This document shows, piece by piece, positions 1 to 8,123 of a DNA stretch of 16,351 nucleotides. Made by a program: the position numbers and the translations under genes. Each line of letters begins with the position of its first letter. The stretch's first letter is position 1. The DNA comes from DAXETY01 sp051155755 (lineage in GTDB: Bacteria; Desulfobacterota; Desulfobacteria; Desulfobacterales; SG8-13): contig DAXETY010000115.1 of NCBI GenBank assembly GCA_051155755.1, forward strand, positions 1 to 16,351, given 5' to 3'. The notes below the pieces were generated by a model. That model saw only the letters and a list, made by a program, of their open reading frames with translations, was not told where the DNA came from and searched no databases.

Positions 1-676
1 GGACAATCTCCTCGGTGATATCACTGCGCTCGGCCAGAAATGCCGCCTCCTGGACCAACCGGTCCGCATCGATGTCGACGATATCCCGGGTCAATGCAAC
101 GATTCGTTCCTGCAGCCGGGTGCGATAGGTTTCCAGCATGTTGCCGGATTCATCTTCGATGCGCTGCAGGTCATCCGAAATCTGCCCGATCCGGGCCTCA
201 ATATCGGCGGCAAGGTTTGCGCCCTCGCGGCACCGCATTGCGTCCAAGGCTTCCAGGGCCCGCTGGAGGCAATCTTCCATCAAGGACCAGGTGTGTTCCG
301 GATCCCGGTCGGCTTCGGCCGGTCGGATGATATCGCCGGCGCCGACGAGGATCTCCAGGGAAGGTTCCCCGACGAGGCTGCAGGCCTCTTTCAGCTCGTT
401 CAAGGATTGGACCAGCGCCCGGGCCCGGGGAAAATTGACCTCGAAACGTTCGTTTTCCGGCGCCTCTTCTTTCAGACTCACGCGCACTTCGACCCTTCCG
501 CGCCGCACCGCATCGGTGATTTTCGCCCGCAGTTTTTCTTCCAACACCGGATGTGGCTGGGCCATTCGAATCACCACATCCAAAAACCGGCTGTTGTACG
601 AACGGATCTCGATGCGGACGACGGCCTGCTCCAGGGTTTCCTCGGCGCGTGCATAGGCGGTCATGCTTTTGATCAT
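1..676 (-). CDS. yicC: YicC family endoribonuclease, C-terminus cut by window edge
   Basis: The minus strand is open from ATG at 676 to the window edge, giving 225 codons of a family that is usually about 290 residues, so roughly the last 65 are missing. The N-terminus reads MIKSMTAYAR, matching the SMTxYxR opening of YicC proteins. A later segment near residue 165 carries the family pattern MRCREGANLAADIEAR, and the end reads AAFLAERSDITEEIV, which matches the conserved C-terminal YicC region (DUF1732). YicC proteins are reported to be RNA endonucleases acting in the cytoplasm. The start overlaps the stop of the DUF4416 gene as ATGA, so the two are very probably translationally coupled. Family assignment is firm; the role in this organism is not shown by the sequence. 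Confidence 0.9.
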   Translation of the reverse strand, partial: MIKSMTAYARAEETLEQAVVRIEIRSYNSRFLDVVIRMAQPHPVLEEKLRAKITDAVRRGRVEVRVSLKEEAPENERFEVNFPRARALVQSLNELKEACSLVGEPSLEILVGAGDIIRPAEADRDPEHTWSLMEDCLQRALEALDAMRCREGANLAADIEARIGQISDDLQRIEDESGNMLETYRTRLQERIVALTRDIVDIDADRLVQEAAFLAERSDITEEIV

Positions 677-1209
677 TGCTGAGCACTCCCTTTCAAGTCA
701 AACGCATATTTTTTGCGGACCCGGTCGAGGAAATTCCGAATGTCCGCACCGGCATAATCGGGATAGGTCCATTCCAGCGTACGATAGCGACCCCGGCGGT
801 ACACCAGCGTCAGGTCGGCGTAAATGCCCTGTCCGATGTAGATTCGATGGGTGTAGTTCTTGCCGCTCGCCAGCACAAAGCGCTCCATCAACAGGTATCC
901 TGGATCGAGATTCACCCGGCGGCGGCCGGCGGCGGTAAAATGTTTTTCCAGTCGGTTGGTATTTCGTTTTACCGCCGCCAAATCCCCCGGGTCGACCAGC
1001 GGTCGAAAAACGAACATCCGGCGGTACAACGGCCCGCCCATTTCCTTGCGGTAGTAATCGGTTTGATCGAACGGCCACCAGGGACTGACCAGATCAATCG
1101 ATCCGAACAGCGCCGCCAGCTCCCCGGCCACCGCCGTTTGAAGCAGCGGTTCGGCCGTAAACATGCCAATGACGAGCTTGGCAGGTTTCGGCGGTCGGGG
1201 TCGGCTCAT
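673..1209 (-). CDS. DUF4416 family protein
   Basis: A 178-residue protein with the whole DUF4416 pattern: KLVIGMFTAE near the N-terminus, then FGSIDLVSPWWPFDQTDYY, RRVNLDPGYL, THRIYIGQGIYADLTLVYRR and EWTYPDYAG. The function of the family is unknown. There is no signal peptide or membrane segment, so it is probably cytoplasmic. I chose the ATG at 1209 rather than the in-frame TTG three bases upstream because the ATG overlaps the Trm112 stop as TGATG, a typical coupling arrangement. The 3' end overlaps the yicC start (ATGA). Placement between a Trm112-like protein and an RNase suggests a link to RNA or translation, which is inference from neighbours only. Confidence 0.88.
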   Translation of the reverse strand: MSRPRPPKPAKLVIGMFTAEPLLQTAVAGELAALFGSIDLVSPWWPFDQTDYYRKEMGGPLYRRMFVFRPLVDPGDLAAVKRNTNRLEKHFTAAGRRRVNLDPGYLLMERFVLASGKNYTHRIYIGQGIYADLTLVYRRGRYRTLEWTYPDYAGADIRNFLDRVRKKYAFDLKGSAQQ

Positions 1210-1382
1210 CAATCCAGGGGTTTGGCTTCTTCGATCAGCATGATCGGTATATCGTCTCGAATCTCATAGAGCAGGCGGCATTGTTCGCAAATCAACCCGT
1301 CTTTGGATTCATTCAGATAGATGTCGCCTTTGCATTTCGGACAGGCCAGTATGTCCAGCAATTCCTTGCTGATGGTCATCAT
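1209..1382 (-). CDS. Trm112-like zinc-ribbon protein
   Basis: A 57-residue protein of the Trm112/YcaR family. It starts SKELLDILACPKCKGD, the typical opening, and has two CxxC pairs (about C14/C17 and C32/C35) that would bind one zinc ion, followed by the family ending DDIPIML. In eukaryotes and archaea Trm112 activates tRNA, rRNA and release-factor methyltransferases; bacterial homologues such as YcaR are small proteins often encoded near lipid A genes. Two adjacent ATGs (1382 and 1379) are possible starts; a GGAG lies 4 and 7 bases upstream of them respectively. The stop overlaps the DUF4416 start. A 10-bp palindrome CCAATATTGG (1389-1398) lies just upstream of the ribosome binding site. 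Confidence 0.88.
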   Translation of the reverse strand: MMTISKELLDILACPKCKGDIYLNESKDGLICEQCRLLYEIRDDIPIMLIEEAKPLD

Positions 1383-1412
1383 TCGTCTCCAATATTGGCG
1401 CCGGGATTTACA

Positions 1413-1454
1413 TCGATTTAGATTTTGACAATTGGAAACCCTTCGGGATTGCCG
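1413..1454 (+). repeat. Partial copy of a dispersed intergenic repeat
   Basis: This 42-base stretch matches the minus strand of 14416-14457 at 35 of 42 positions without gaps. The core is nearly exact: GAAACCCTTCGGGATTGCCG here against GAAACCCTGCGGGATTGCCG there. Both copies are intergenic. It is followed by a small inverted repeat, GCCGGT (1451-1456) with ACCGGC (1464-1469). It lies between the GGDEF gene stop and the Trm112-like gene. I counted the matches by eye. Confidence 0.6.
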
Positions 1455-1488
1455 GTACCAGGCACCGGCCATTTCGAAACTGCAGCGC

Positions 1489-2661
1489 CTACCCGGACGG
1501 CGTTTCACTGCGCTGCAGCTGCAGCCATCGTGCCACTTCCTTTTTCACGGCTTTGTCCATTTCGAACAGAGAAATCGAAACCCCGATGTCGTAGCGGTCC
1601 GGGGCGAATTGCTCCAGGCGAACCACCGAACCGATGATCACCAACGGGGATTTTTTGCCGGCCGGCATGTTGACCTGAACCCGGGTTCCGATCGGTATGG
1701 GATAAGGGTTTTCAAACAGGATGCCGCCGGCGCAGATATTTTTGGTTCTGCATCCGGGCTGGCCGGAACCGTTGAAATCGAGCTCGCGTACCCGAACGTT
1801 GCGGTCCAGGTCGATGCGCAGATAGCGCCGGCGATCCTCGGAAAACAGCGCAATGTTGTTCTTGCCGGCTCCCTTGGCCCGATACAGCGCCCGGTCGGCA
1901 CATTTCAGCAGCGCATCGGCGGTGGTTGCATTGATCGGAAACGCCGCCAGTCCACCGCTGATGGTCAGGCGCATCTTGCTGCCGCGAAAGGTGATCACCG
2001 ACTCGGCGACCCGCTCCCGGATGCGCTCCGCCAGCACCAGCGCTTCCAGCTGATCGGTTTCGGGAAGAATCAGGACCATTTCCTCGCCGCCGTAGCGGGC
2101 GGCGATGTCTTCGGATCGCTTCTCGCCCAGGATGATTTTGGCCACCCGCTCGAGCACTCGATCGCCGGCCTGATGGCCGTGGGAATCGTTGATCCGCTTG
2201 AAATCGTCAAGATCGAAAAACAATACCGTCAGATTCTGATGGTGGCGCTTGGCCCGATGAATTTCCCGCTTGAGCGATTCGTCAAAGTACTGCCGATTGT
2301 AAAGTCCGGTCAGGCTGTCGAATCGGGAGGCTTTGACCGCCTTTTCAAAAATGTGGATTTCCACCACCTTGGGATTCTTCAAGGACTTGTGAATGGAGCA
2401 GAAATAGTCGCAGATGGCCGTCCGCAGGCTGATCGGCCGGTCCAATTGCCGACGCAGATGCCGGTAATGCGCGAGAATTTCCTGCCAGCAGCGTTCGGCC
2501 GCTTTCGGCTCCATCCCAAGGTGTGTAAATACGTGCAGGATCACGCAGCAGGCTTCGCGACCGTGTCGTGCAATCAGCTCGTTCATGGCATCGATGAGCT
2601 GATCCTCGCCGGCGGCTTTTTCCAAGCATTCGATCACCTGATCGCGTATCGATTCCACCAT
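1489..2661 (-). CDS. Diguanylate cyclase with C-terminal PilZ domain
   Basis: A 390-residue cytoplasmic protein with no membrane segments. Residues 1-110 are a helical N-terminal region I do not recognise. Residues 113-275 are a GGDEF domain opening with DSLTGLYNR, with FFDLDDFKRINDSHGH for metal and GTP binding and the active-site motif GGEEM at 191-195, where the usual final Phe is Met. An RxxD inhibitory site (R182-D185) sits at the canonical distance upstream, suggesting product inhibition. Residues 277-385 are a PilZ domain, with RxxxR at R278-R282 and N308-I-C-A-G-G in place of the usual D/NxSxxG. It would make and bind cyclic di-GMP. I used the ATG at 2661; a TTG at 2688 would add nine residues. 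Neither has a clear ribosome binding site. Confidence 0.9.
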   Translation of the reverse strand: MVESIRDQVIECLEKAAGEDQLIDAMNELIARHGREACCVILHVFTHLGMEPKAAERCWQEILAHYRHLRRQLDRPISLRTAICDYFCSIHKSLKNPKVVEIHIFEKAVKASRFDSLTGLYNRQYFDESLKREIHRAKRHHQNLTVLFFDLDDFKRINDSHGHQAGDRVLERVAKIILGEKRSEDIAARYGGEEMVLILPETDQLEALVLAERIRERVAESVITFRGSKMRLTISGGLAAFPINATTADALLKCADRALYRAKGAGKNNIALFSEDRRRYLRIDLDRNVRVRELDFNGSGQPGCRTKNICAGGILFENPYPIPIGTRVQVNMPAGKKSPLVIIGSVVRLEQFAPDRYDIGVSISLFEMDKAVKKEVARWLQLQRSETPSG

Positions 2662-2816
2662 TACACCACTGAAGTCGAGCGGTTCCAATTATCAAAATGA
2701 AAATTATTAGCAGGGCCAACCGGATAAGGCAAGGTGAAATTGGCCATGGTAAACGACGGGAAAAATCTGCATGGAAATATTGGCGGAAGATGGTGGAATA
2801 TGATATGGTATTAATT

Positions 2817-2825
2817 TGATATAAT
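2817..2825 (+). promoter_or_regulatory. Extended -10 promoter for the GT2 gene
   Basis: The sequence TGATATAAT is a perfect extended -10 element (TGnTATAAT), 30 bases before the ATG at 2856. No good -35 box is found 17 bases upstream, as is usual for extended -10 promoters. A TGGAG ribosome binding site ends five bases before the ATG. The surrounding 2690-2855 interval is AT-rich and separates two divergent genes. Confidence 0.6.
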
Positions 2826-2855
2826 TTCACAAAGATTGCCTTCCGTGGAGCGGCG

Positions 2856-3707
2856 ATGCAATTTCACATTGTCATACCCATGTACAACGCGGCCGCCTGG
2901 ATCGAAGAAAACCTGCGAATCATTCAGAAACAGACCTTCCGGGATTTCCATTGCATCATCATCGACGACCTGTCCACCGATGACAGCGCCGAGCGCGTGC
3001 AGCATATGATCCGGGGGGACGAACGTTTTTCGCTGCTGGTCAATCACAATAAACGCTATTCCATGGGGAATGTATGCAAAGCGATGGATTTCAGTCAACC
3101 AGCAGACGAAGATGTCATCGTCCTGGTCGATGCCGATGATACGATGGCCCACAACGATGTCCTCCAACACGTTTCCGATGTGTACCGTCGACACCAATGC
3201 TGGATGACCTATGGAAGTTATCGAGACCGCTCGCAAAACGAACCGGACAAGATTTGCCGCCCGTATCCAGATTTGGTTCTGAAAAACCGGCTGTTCCGCA
3301 AGTGCAAATGGCGCGCATCCCATTTGAAAACATTCAAATACCACCTCTGGCCGCATATCAAACCAGAGGCATTTACCATTTCTCAGGCTGAAATTCGCCG
3401 GGAAACACTTCGTGCGCTGGTACGCGGCAGGTTGCGCGCCTGGCTGCAATGGCGGCGGATCCGGTCGACCGACCTGGTGGATGCATCGGGGCGTTACGTG
3501 CGCCGCTGTGTGGACAAGGCGATCACCTATCCCCTGCTGGAATTGGCTGGAACGAAAAGCTTCTTTGTCAAAGAAATATTATACCTGTACACCAGCTATG
3601 AAAAAGATCTCCAGTACAGTGCCGGCAGGACAGATCCGAAGTGGTGTCAGCGACTGGTCCGAACGATTCTCAGGAACAAAACACCCCATCCTTGCCTGGC
3701 GATCTAG
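2856..3707 (+). CDS. Family 2 glycosyltransferase
   Basis: A 283-residue GT-A fold glycosyltransferase. The N-terminus FHIVIPMYNAAAWIEENL is the classic GT2 opening, followed by IIIDDLSTDDS (about 34-44) and the metal-binding VDADD (91-95). The C-terminal third has no recognisable domain and many basic residues, and there is no membrane anchor. It would transfer a sugar from a nucleotide donor onto the LPS core, O-antigen or another glycan; donor and acceptor cannot be read from the sequence. It stands alone on the plus strand, has its own extended -10 promoter and a TGGAG ribosome binding site, and converges on the WaaE-like gene, with 35 bases between the two stops. No terminator hairpin is visible in that gap. 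Confidence 0.9.
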   Translation: MQFHIVIPMYNAAAWIEENLRIIQKQTFRDFHCIIIDDLSTDDSAERVQHMIRGDERFSLLVNHNKRYSMGNVCKAMDFSQPADEDVIVLVDADDTMAHNDVLQHVSDVYRRHQCWMTYGSYRDRSQNEPDKICRPYPDLVLKNRLFRKCKWRASHLKTFKYHLWPHIKPEAFTISQAEIRRETLRALVRGRLRAWLQWRRIRSTDLVDASGRYVRRCVDKAITYPLLELAGTKSFFVKEILYLYTSYEKDLQYSAGRTDPKWCQRLVRTILRNKTPHPCLAI

Positions 3708-3742
3708 GCGCCCACGATAAAACTCGCTGTTTCCGCAGCCGT

Positions 3743-4552
3743 TTACCGCCGCTTTTGGTATAAATCGGAAAGATTGCTGGGCTTGTCGGATTTCAGCACG
3801 TCCAGCTCGTAAAGCTTGGCCTCCTTTAAAAGGGTGGAAAAAGAAGAACTCACGGCAATAACAAATCCCTGCATGCCGTCCCGCCATCCGGACTTCCAGA
3901 AGTACAATTCAACAAACTTGACCGGCGGCTTCCACAGCATTCGCACGAGCCTGAATTTTTTTCCTTCGTTGTAACGCTCCAGGGCGGCGATACTGGAAAA
4001 ACGGTTAACGGTGTTGATTTGATCCGACAAATCTTTCACGCTGTAGTGAAGCAGATCGCCTTTCAGTGAGGCACCTTTGCCGGAAATGATCAGGTGGTGG
4101 TGCGGATTTTTTCCACCCCAATGCGCCGAGCCATTCTTAAACAGCCGGTAGCGGGCATTGGGATACCATCCCCCGTGGCGGATATGACGATGCATATGGT
4201 AGGTCAGACGTGGAAATTTTGCAGCAATCGTGTCGGCAGGATCTTTAAGAAATTCCAGAATCGAGTCGCGAAGCTGCGGCGTAACCCGTTCATCGGCATC
4301 GATGGCCAGAATCCAATCGGCGGTACACATTTCCATCGCACGGTTGGCCTGCTGTGCAAAGCCGTCAAATCCGTGCTGGGAGAATTTGACCTTGGGATTG
4401 CGACGGCAGATCTCTTCGGTGGCGTCGGTGCTGAAAGAATCCAACACGATGATTTCATCGACCCAGCTGCTGACGGAATCCAGGCATGCCTGGATGTTTT
4501 CTTCTTCATTGAAGGTCATAATCGTGGCGGCCAGAGACGGTCTTTCATTCAT
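3743..4552 (-). CDS. WaaE/KdtX-like family 2 glycosyltransferase
   Basis: A 269-residue GT2 protein resembling the LPS core glucosyltransferases WaaE/KdtX. Motifs in order: LAATIMTFNEEENIQACLDS (7-26), IIVLDSFSTDAT (34-45), FAQQANRAME (65-74), AIDADERV (83-90) with the DxD-type metal site, and HGGWYPNARYRLF, which is typical of this subfamily. The length fits the family (about 250-270). The start is an ATG behind a strong GGAGGTG ribosome binding site and overlaps the end of the ligase gene by eight bases. It is the last gene of the five-gene run. WaaE adds a glucose to the first heptose in enterobacteria; the same role here is inference. Confidence 0.85.
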   Translation of the reverse strand: MNERPSLAATIMTFNEEENIQACLDSVSSWVDEIIVLDSFSTDATEEICRRNPKVKFSQHGFDGFAQQANRAMEMCTADWILAIDADERVTPQLRDSILEFLKDPADTIAAKFPRLTYHMHRHIRHGGWYPNARYRLFKNGSAHWGGKNPHHHLIISGKGASLKGDLLHYSVKDLSDQINTVNRFSSIAALERYNEGKKFRLVRMLWKPPVKFVELYFWKSGWRDGMQGFVIAVSSSFSTLLKEAKLYELDVLKSDKPSNLSDLYQKRR

Positions 4553-5876
4553 GTTGCACCTCCGGCCGTTTTTTAATTCGGTTTGAGCTGTGGTTTGGAA
4601 TCATTGCATTGAACGCCGTTGCCGTCAAAGCGGCAACCATGATGATGTAAAAATTGGTAAAGAAACTGCGCCGAAAAATGGCTTCGAAATTGCCGAAGTG
4701 CAGAAACGCCACCGCCAGCATCAGCAGGGCATAACCGATATCTTCCACCTGGTTTTCATTGTTGCGGATCCATCGAATCGAAAGCCACAGCGGGACCAGG
4801 AATATGCCCATCAGGGTGATAAGCCCGAGCAAACCGCAGTCCGCCGCTGCCATCAAAAAGGTGCTGCCGGGTTGGCTGTGGCGGGCGGTCATTTCGTGCA
4901 ATTCACCGCGCGCCACCATCTGATCGACCAGCGGTTTGTAATTCCCGGGGCCGGCTCCGATAACCGGATGCGCGCGGAATATTTTTCCCGTCGCACGCCA
5001 GCCCAGTATTCGGTAGGTTGCACCCCCGTATTGCACATCCCCCTGCAGGTAATCCGTCACCTCCTGAACCACCTCCTGCACCCGCGTTGCCACGTTGGTT
5101 GCAGGCACCAGGTACAATCCGATCCCGACCAAAAGGCAGACCGCCACAAGACACAGTCGATGAACGAGGCTGACGTATTTGTGCATGTAAAAGAACAGGA
5201 TTATCATCATTGCCGGAATGGCAATCCAGGCGCCGCGGGTTGCGGATAGCAGGCTGGCGGTCATGCCCGCGAAAAAGGCCGCCGGCACAACCCATTTGTA
5301 AATCCGGTGCCTTGCCGCCAACGTGTCGAAGGACGCAAGACTCATCATTCCCAATACCAGGGAGACGTCGCCGAAGGCGATGGGATCGTAGGACCCGCTG
5401 ACGCGAAGCCCGGGTGCCAGCCAGAGATAACGATACATGGCATTGATGCCGGCCGCCAGGGCGGCGATAACGATCCCGTTCCACAGATAAAACGGCGCAA
5501 TCCGCACTTGGCGAAACAAAAGATAAATGGGAACCATCAACAGCATTCGCAACTCGTCGCCGAGATGCTTCAGGCCGGGATCCAGCAGATCGCCCTGCAG
5601 GGCGTTGACCGCAAAGGAAATCAAATAGGCGGCCGGAAACATTGCAAACGCCCAGAGGATCGATTTTTCGGGCCGGTTCAACCCGATCCGGCGCCCGTGC
5701 ACCGCGGCGACGGCAATTCCGGCAACGGCGAACAGTACCAGAAATATGCTGCTGGAATGGGAAATCAACAGGGCGATGACCGGAAACAGCATGACCAGAT
5801 AGTTGATCATCCACCGCAGTTGCCGTTCCAATGCCGGTCCTTTCCGGGAATCTCCGGTTTGGGTTTGTACAATCAC
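4545..5876 (-). CDS. O-antigen ligase/polymerase family membrane protein
   Basis: A 443-residue integral inner-membrane protein with about ten to twelve hydrophobic segments. It belongs to the Wzy_C/O-antigen ligase family: the family signature SATRGAW is at 211-217 with R214, and a large periplasmic loop (about 262-340) contains GAGPGNY (307-313) and H333 in the position of the conserved ligase histidine, followed by the GLLGL segment. WaaL proteins transfer undecaprenyl-linked glycan to the lipid A core; Wzy polymerases share the fold, so this could be either. Being in an operon with core glycosyltransferases and an acyltransferase favours ligase. The start is GTG, overlapping the upstream stop as GTGA; an internal ATG (MINYLVM, residue 23) is an alternative start. 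Confidence 0.85.
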   Translation of the reverse strand: MIVQTQTGDSRKGPALERQLRWMINYLVMLFPVIALLISHSSSIFLVLFAVAGIAVAAVHGRRIGLNRPEKSILWAFAMFPAAYLISFAVNALQGDLLDPGLKHLGDELRMLLMVPIYLLFRQVRIAPFYLWNGIVIAALAAGINAMYRYLWLAPGLRVSGSYDPIAFGDVSLVLGMMSLASFDTLAARHRIYKWVVPAAFFAGMTASLLSATRGAWIAIPAMMIILFFYMHKYVSLVHRLCLVAVCLLVGIGLYLVPATNVATRVQEVVQEVTDYLQGDVQYGGATYRILGWRATGKIFRAHPVIGAGPGNYKPLVDQMVARGELHEMTARHSQPGSTFLMAAADCGLLGLITLMGIFLVPLWLSIRWIRNNENQVEDIGYALLMLAVAFLHFGNFEAIFRRSFFTNFYIIMVAALTATAFNAMIPNHSSNRIKKRPEVQHE

Positions 5877-6955
5877 AGGATTTCTTTCAGCGCTTCAAAG
5901 GCGCGCTGCGCGGTGAACCTTTCTACCACGCGCGCACGTCCCTGCCGGCCGAAACGCGCCTGCAGATCCGTGCGTTGAATTAAGTGTTCGATCCTGTCGG
6001 CAAAAAGAACCGGATCGGACTGCGGAATCAGAAAACCGGTTTCTCCATCCACGACGATCTCGGCCTCACTGCTGTTGCAAAGGCTGACCACCGGCTTGCC
6101 GCAGGCCATGGCTTCGATCAATACGTATCCAAAACCTTCCCAGTGGGAACTCAGCAAAAAGATGTCCAACGATTGCATGAAGGCCCGGATGTTTTCGACA
6201 AAACCTAGAAATAAAACTTCGTCTGAAAGGTCTTTTCGCCGGACGATTCTGCGCAAATCCGCTTCCAGGCTGCCTTTTCCGGCGATCAACATTTTAAACA
6301 GAATGCCGCGTTTCTTCAGAATCAAAGCCACATCGATCAAGAACCGTTGATTCTTCTGGGGTTCCAATCGACCGGCGGTGCCCAATACCACTTCGCCGGA
6401 AGGAGGCGTGTAGACGGCCGCGCATTCGGTTCGATCGAACGCCGCCAGATCGATGCCGTTGTAAATTACATGTATTTTTTCGGCTGCGATCAGTCCCGAA
6501 TTTTGCTGCACCAGGGACCGTTGGGTAGCCTCCGAATTGGTCACCACCAGATCGATCACATTGCGAAATAAAAATCGATTGAACCAGGAGTTCCGCACCG
6601 GGATGGCGCTGCCGCGACGATAGATGACCTTTGGTACCCCCGCCAGCTTCGCGGCAATTCCGGCGGCCTTCACATCCGATGGAAGGTTCAAGATGATACT
6701 GGCGACATCGTATGCTTGCAGTTGCTCGCGGATTTTCCAGATTTTCAAAGGGTTCAGGAAACTGAGGTTCGAAATTCGAATTTCAAACACCCGGATACGA
6801 CCATCCCGCAACCGGCGGGCCAATTGGCTGTCGGGATAAACGCCGACCACCACGGGAAATCCCTGCTGGGACAGCCGCATGGCCGTATCCAGATGCCACT
6901 TCTCCCCTCCGCCCCAGGTCCTGCAACTGTTAAAAAAACAGATTGTCTTTGTCAT
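5873..6955 (-). CDS. GT4 family glycosyltransferase (first in O-ligase operon pair)
   Basis: A 360-residue GT-B fold retaining glycosyltransferase. The N-terminal acceptor domain has a glycine-rich WGGGEKW loop (14-20). The C-terminal donor domain has GTAGRLEPQKN (192-202), with R196 and K201 as the usual phosphate contacts, and the EX7E motif HWEGFGYVLIEAMACGKPVV (E273, E281), followed by GETGFLI. No membrane segment is seen. It would act on the cytoplasmic face, adding a hexose or heptose to the LPS core. Its ATG overlaps the stop of the upstream GT4 (ATGA) and its stop overlaps the ligase GTG, so the three genes are likely translationally coupled. Sugar specificity cannot be deduced. Confidence 0.92.
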   Translation of the reverse strand: MTKTICFFNSCRTWGGGEKWHLDTAMRLSQQGFPVVVGVYPDSQLARRLRDGRIRVFEIRISNLSFLNPLKIWKIREQLQAYDVASIILNLPSDVKAAGIAAKLAGVPKVIYRRGSAIPVRNSWFNRFLFRNVIDLVVTNSEATQRSLVQQNSGLIAAEKIHVIYNGIDLAAFDRTECAAVYTPPSGEVVLGTAGRLEPQKNQRFLIDVALILKKRGILFKMLIAGKGSLEADLRRIVRRKDLSDEVLFLGFVENIRAFMQSLDIFLLSSHWEGFGYVLIEAMACGKPVVSLCNSSEAEIVVDGETGFLIPQSDPVLFADRIEHLIQRTDLQARFGRQGRARVVERFTAQRAFEALKEIL

Positions 6956-8037
6956 TCGCTGTTCAGCAATTCCCGATACAATTCAGCGGTTTTCCGGATC
7001 GTGTCCTCGATGCGGAAATCATTGTCGATGCGCTTGCGGGCTCGCTGACCCATGTCGCGCCGCGCTTCCGGGTGCTCGATCAAATACGAAATCGCCCCGG
7101 CCAGATGAGAGGCACTTCCGGATGGCACCACCAGGCCGCTTTCACCGTCCTCCACCAGTTCCGGGCTGCCGCCGGAATCGCTCACGATCGGCGCCACACC
7201 ATAGGCCATGGCTTCGATCACTCCTTTGGGCAGGCCTTCTCTTCGCAGTGCCGGCAAGACGTAGGCATCGCAGGCAGCCGTCAAAGCCGGTGCATCCGAA
7301 CGGTATCCGACCATGTGAATGCGGTCCCGCAGCGGGCTGTTCCGGACGGTCTGCTGCAATCGCTCCGAGTTCATGTGCCCCACAAGCAGCAGGTGCAGCT
7401 GTCGGTTCTCCGCAAGAAGTCCCGCGGCCTTTACAAGCACTTCCAACCCCTTGCGCGGCCGATAGTTGGCGACACAACCAACGACAAAGGCTTCCGGGGG
7501 GATTCCAGCGTGCCTCCGGTCCGCCGGCGGCTCCCGGTACCAATCCAGCCGATGGCCTTTATAAATGGTCACGAACTTGTCCGGCGGCAGCCTCAGACCC
7601 ATCCACCGCATCTGCAGGAAATACCGCCGTACCGCTTCGGCCACGCAAATTACCCGGTCGACCCGGGGATGCAGATAGGTCATCCAGGAAGCAGGATTCC
7701 AGAAACTGACGTTTCCCGTAATTCCCCGGTAGGCGATGATTTTTACCGCCCGGCCGCGGGCGGCCAGAATGCCGTTGGAGACCGCCTTGTTGTTGAAAAG
7801 GTGCAGCAGGTCGAATTTACCGCTCCACATCAGCCGGCGAATTCGAGCGACGGCCTTGCGGTCCATTCGACCGCGGATGATGATTTCTTCCACGGGAATA
7901 CCGGCTTGGATCAACCGATTCCGATATCGGCTGCCGGGCGCACAGCACACCCTCAATTCCACACCGAGCCGGTGCAGACCGATGAACATCTCGGTTTCCG
8001 GCCGGTCGCTGTGGCCGGTTACATTCAGTACGCGCAT
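6952..8037 (-). CDS. GT4 family glycosyltransferase (second)
   Basis: A 361-residue GT-B glycosyltransferase of the GT4 type. The N-terminus reads MRVLNVTGHSDRPETEMFIG; the donor domain has VANYRPRKGLEVLVKA (R193 and K196), VGYRSDAP and the EX7E motif EGLPKGVIEAMAYGVAPIVS (E267, E275), then GESGLVV. I chose ATG 8037; a TTG two codons upstream (8043) is also possible and neither has a clear ribosome binding site. It lies 86 bases after the lpxL-like gene and overlaps the following GT4 by four bases. It differs clearly from its neighbour in the N-terminal domain, so the two probably use different acceptors. Sugar specificity is unknown. Confidence 0.92.
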   Translation of the reverse strand: MRVLNVTGHSDRPETEMFIGLHRLGVELRVCCAPGSRYRNRLIQAGIPVEEIIIRGRMDRKAVARIRRLMWSGKFDLLHLFNNKAVSNGILAARGRAVKIIAYRGITGNVSFWNPASWMTYLHPRVDRVICVAEAVRRYFLQMRWMGLRLPPDKFVTIYKGHRLDWYREPPADRRHAGIPPEAFVVGCVANYRPRKGLEVLVKAAGLLAENRQLHLLLVGHMNSERLQQTVRNSPLRDRIHMVGYRSDAPALTAACDAYVLPALRREGLPKGVIEAMAYGVAPIVSDSGGSPELVEDGESGLVVPSGSASHLAGAISYLIEHPEARRDMGQRARKRIDNDFRIEDTIRKTAELYRELLNSE

Positions 8038-8123
8038 GGGCAAATGCGATGGTTTGCATCCAAAAAAGGTCTTGGATTTCCGTTACGCGCCGTCGCGTTT
8101 CAGACCGTTTTCAAGTCGAAAGG

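Noticed and set aside
198..686. Minus-strand 162-codon frame at the yicC locus
   Set aside because: It is out of frame with the YicC reading frame, which carries the family motifs and runs off the window edge.
1432..2700. Plus-strand open frame of 422 codons opposite the GGDEF-PilZ gene
   Set aside because: It is antisense to a gene with clear GGDEF and PilZ motifs; its own translation shows no recognisable domain.
2713..2745. GGCCAA ... TTGGCC inverted repeat upstream of the GGDEF gene
   Set aside because: Only six paired bases with about 20 between them; expected by chance, and there is no T-run.
3708..3742. Possible bidirectional terminator between the two GT2 genes
   Set aside because: I see no inverted repeat in the 35-base gap.
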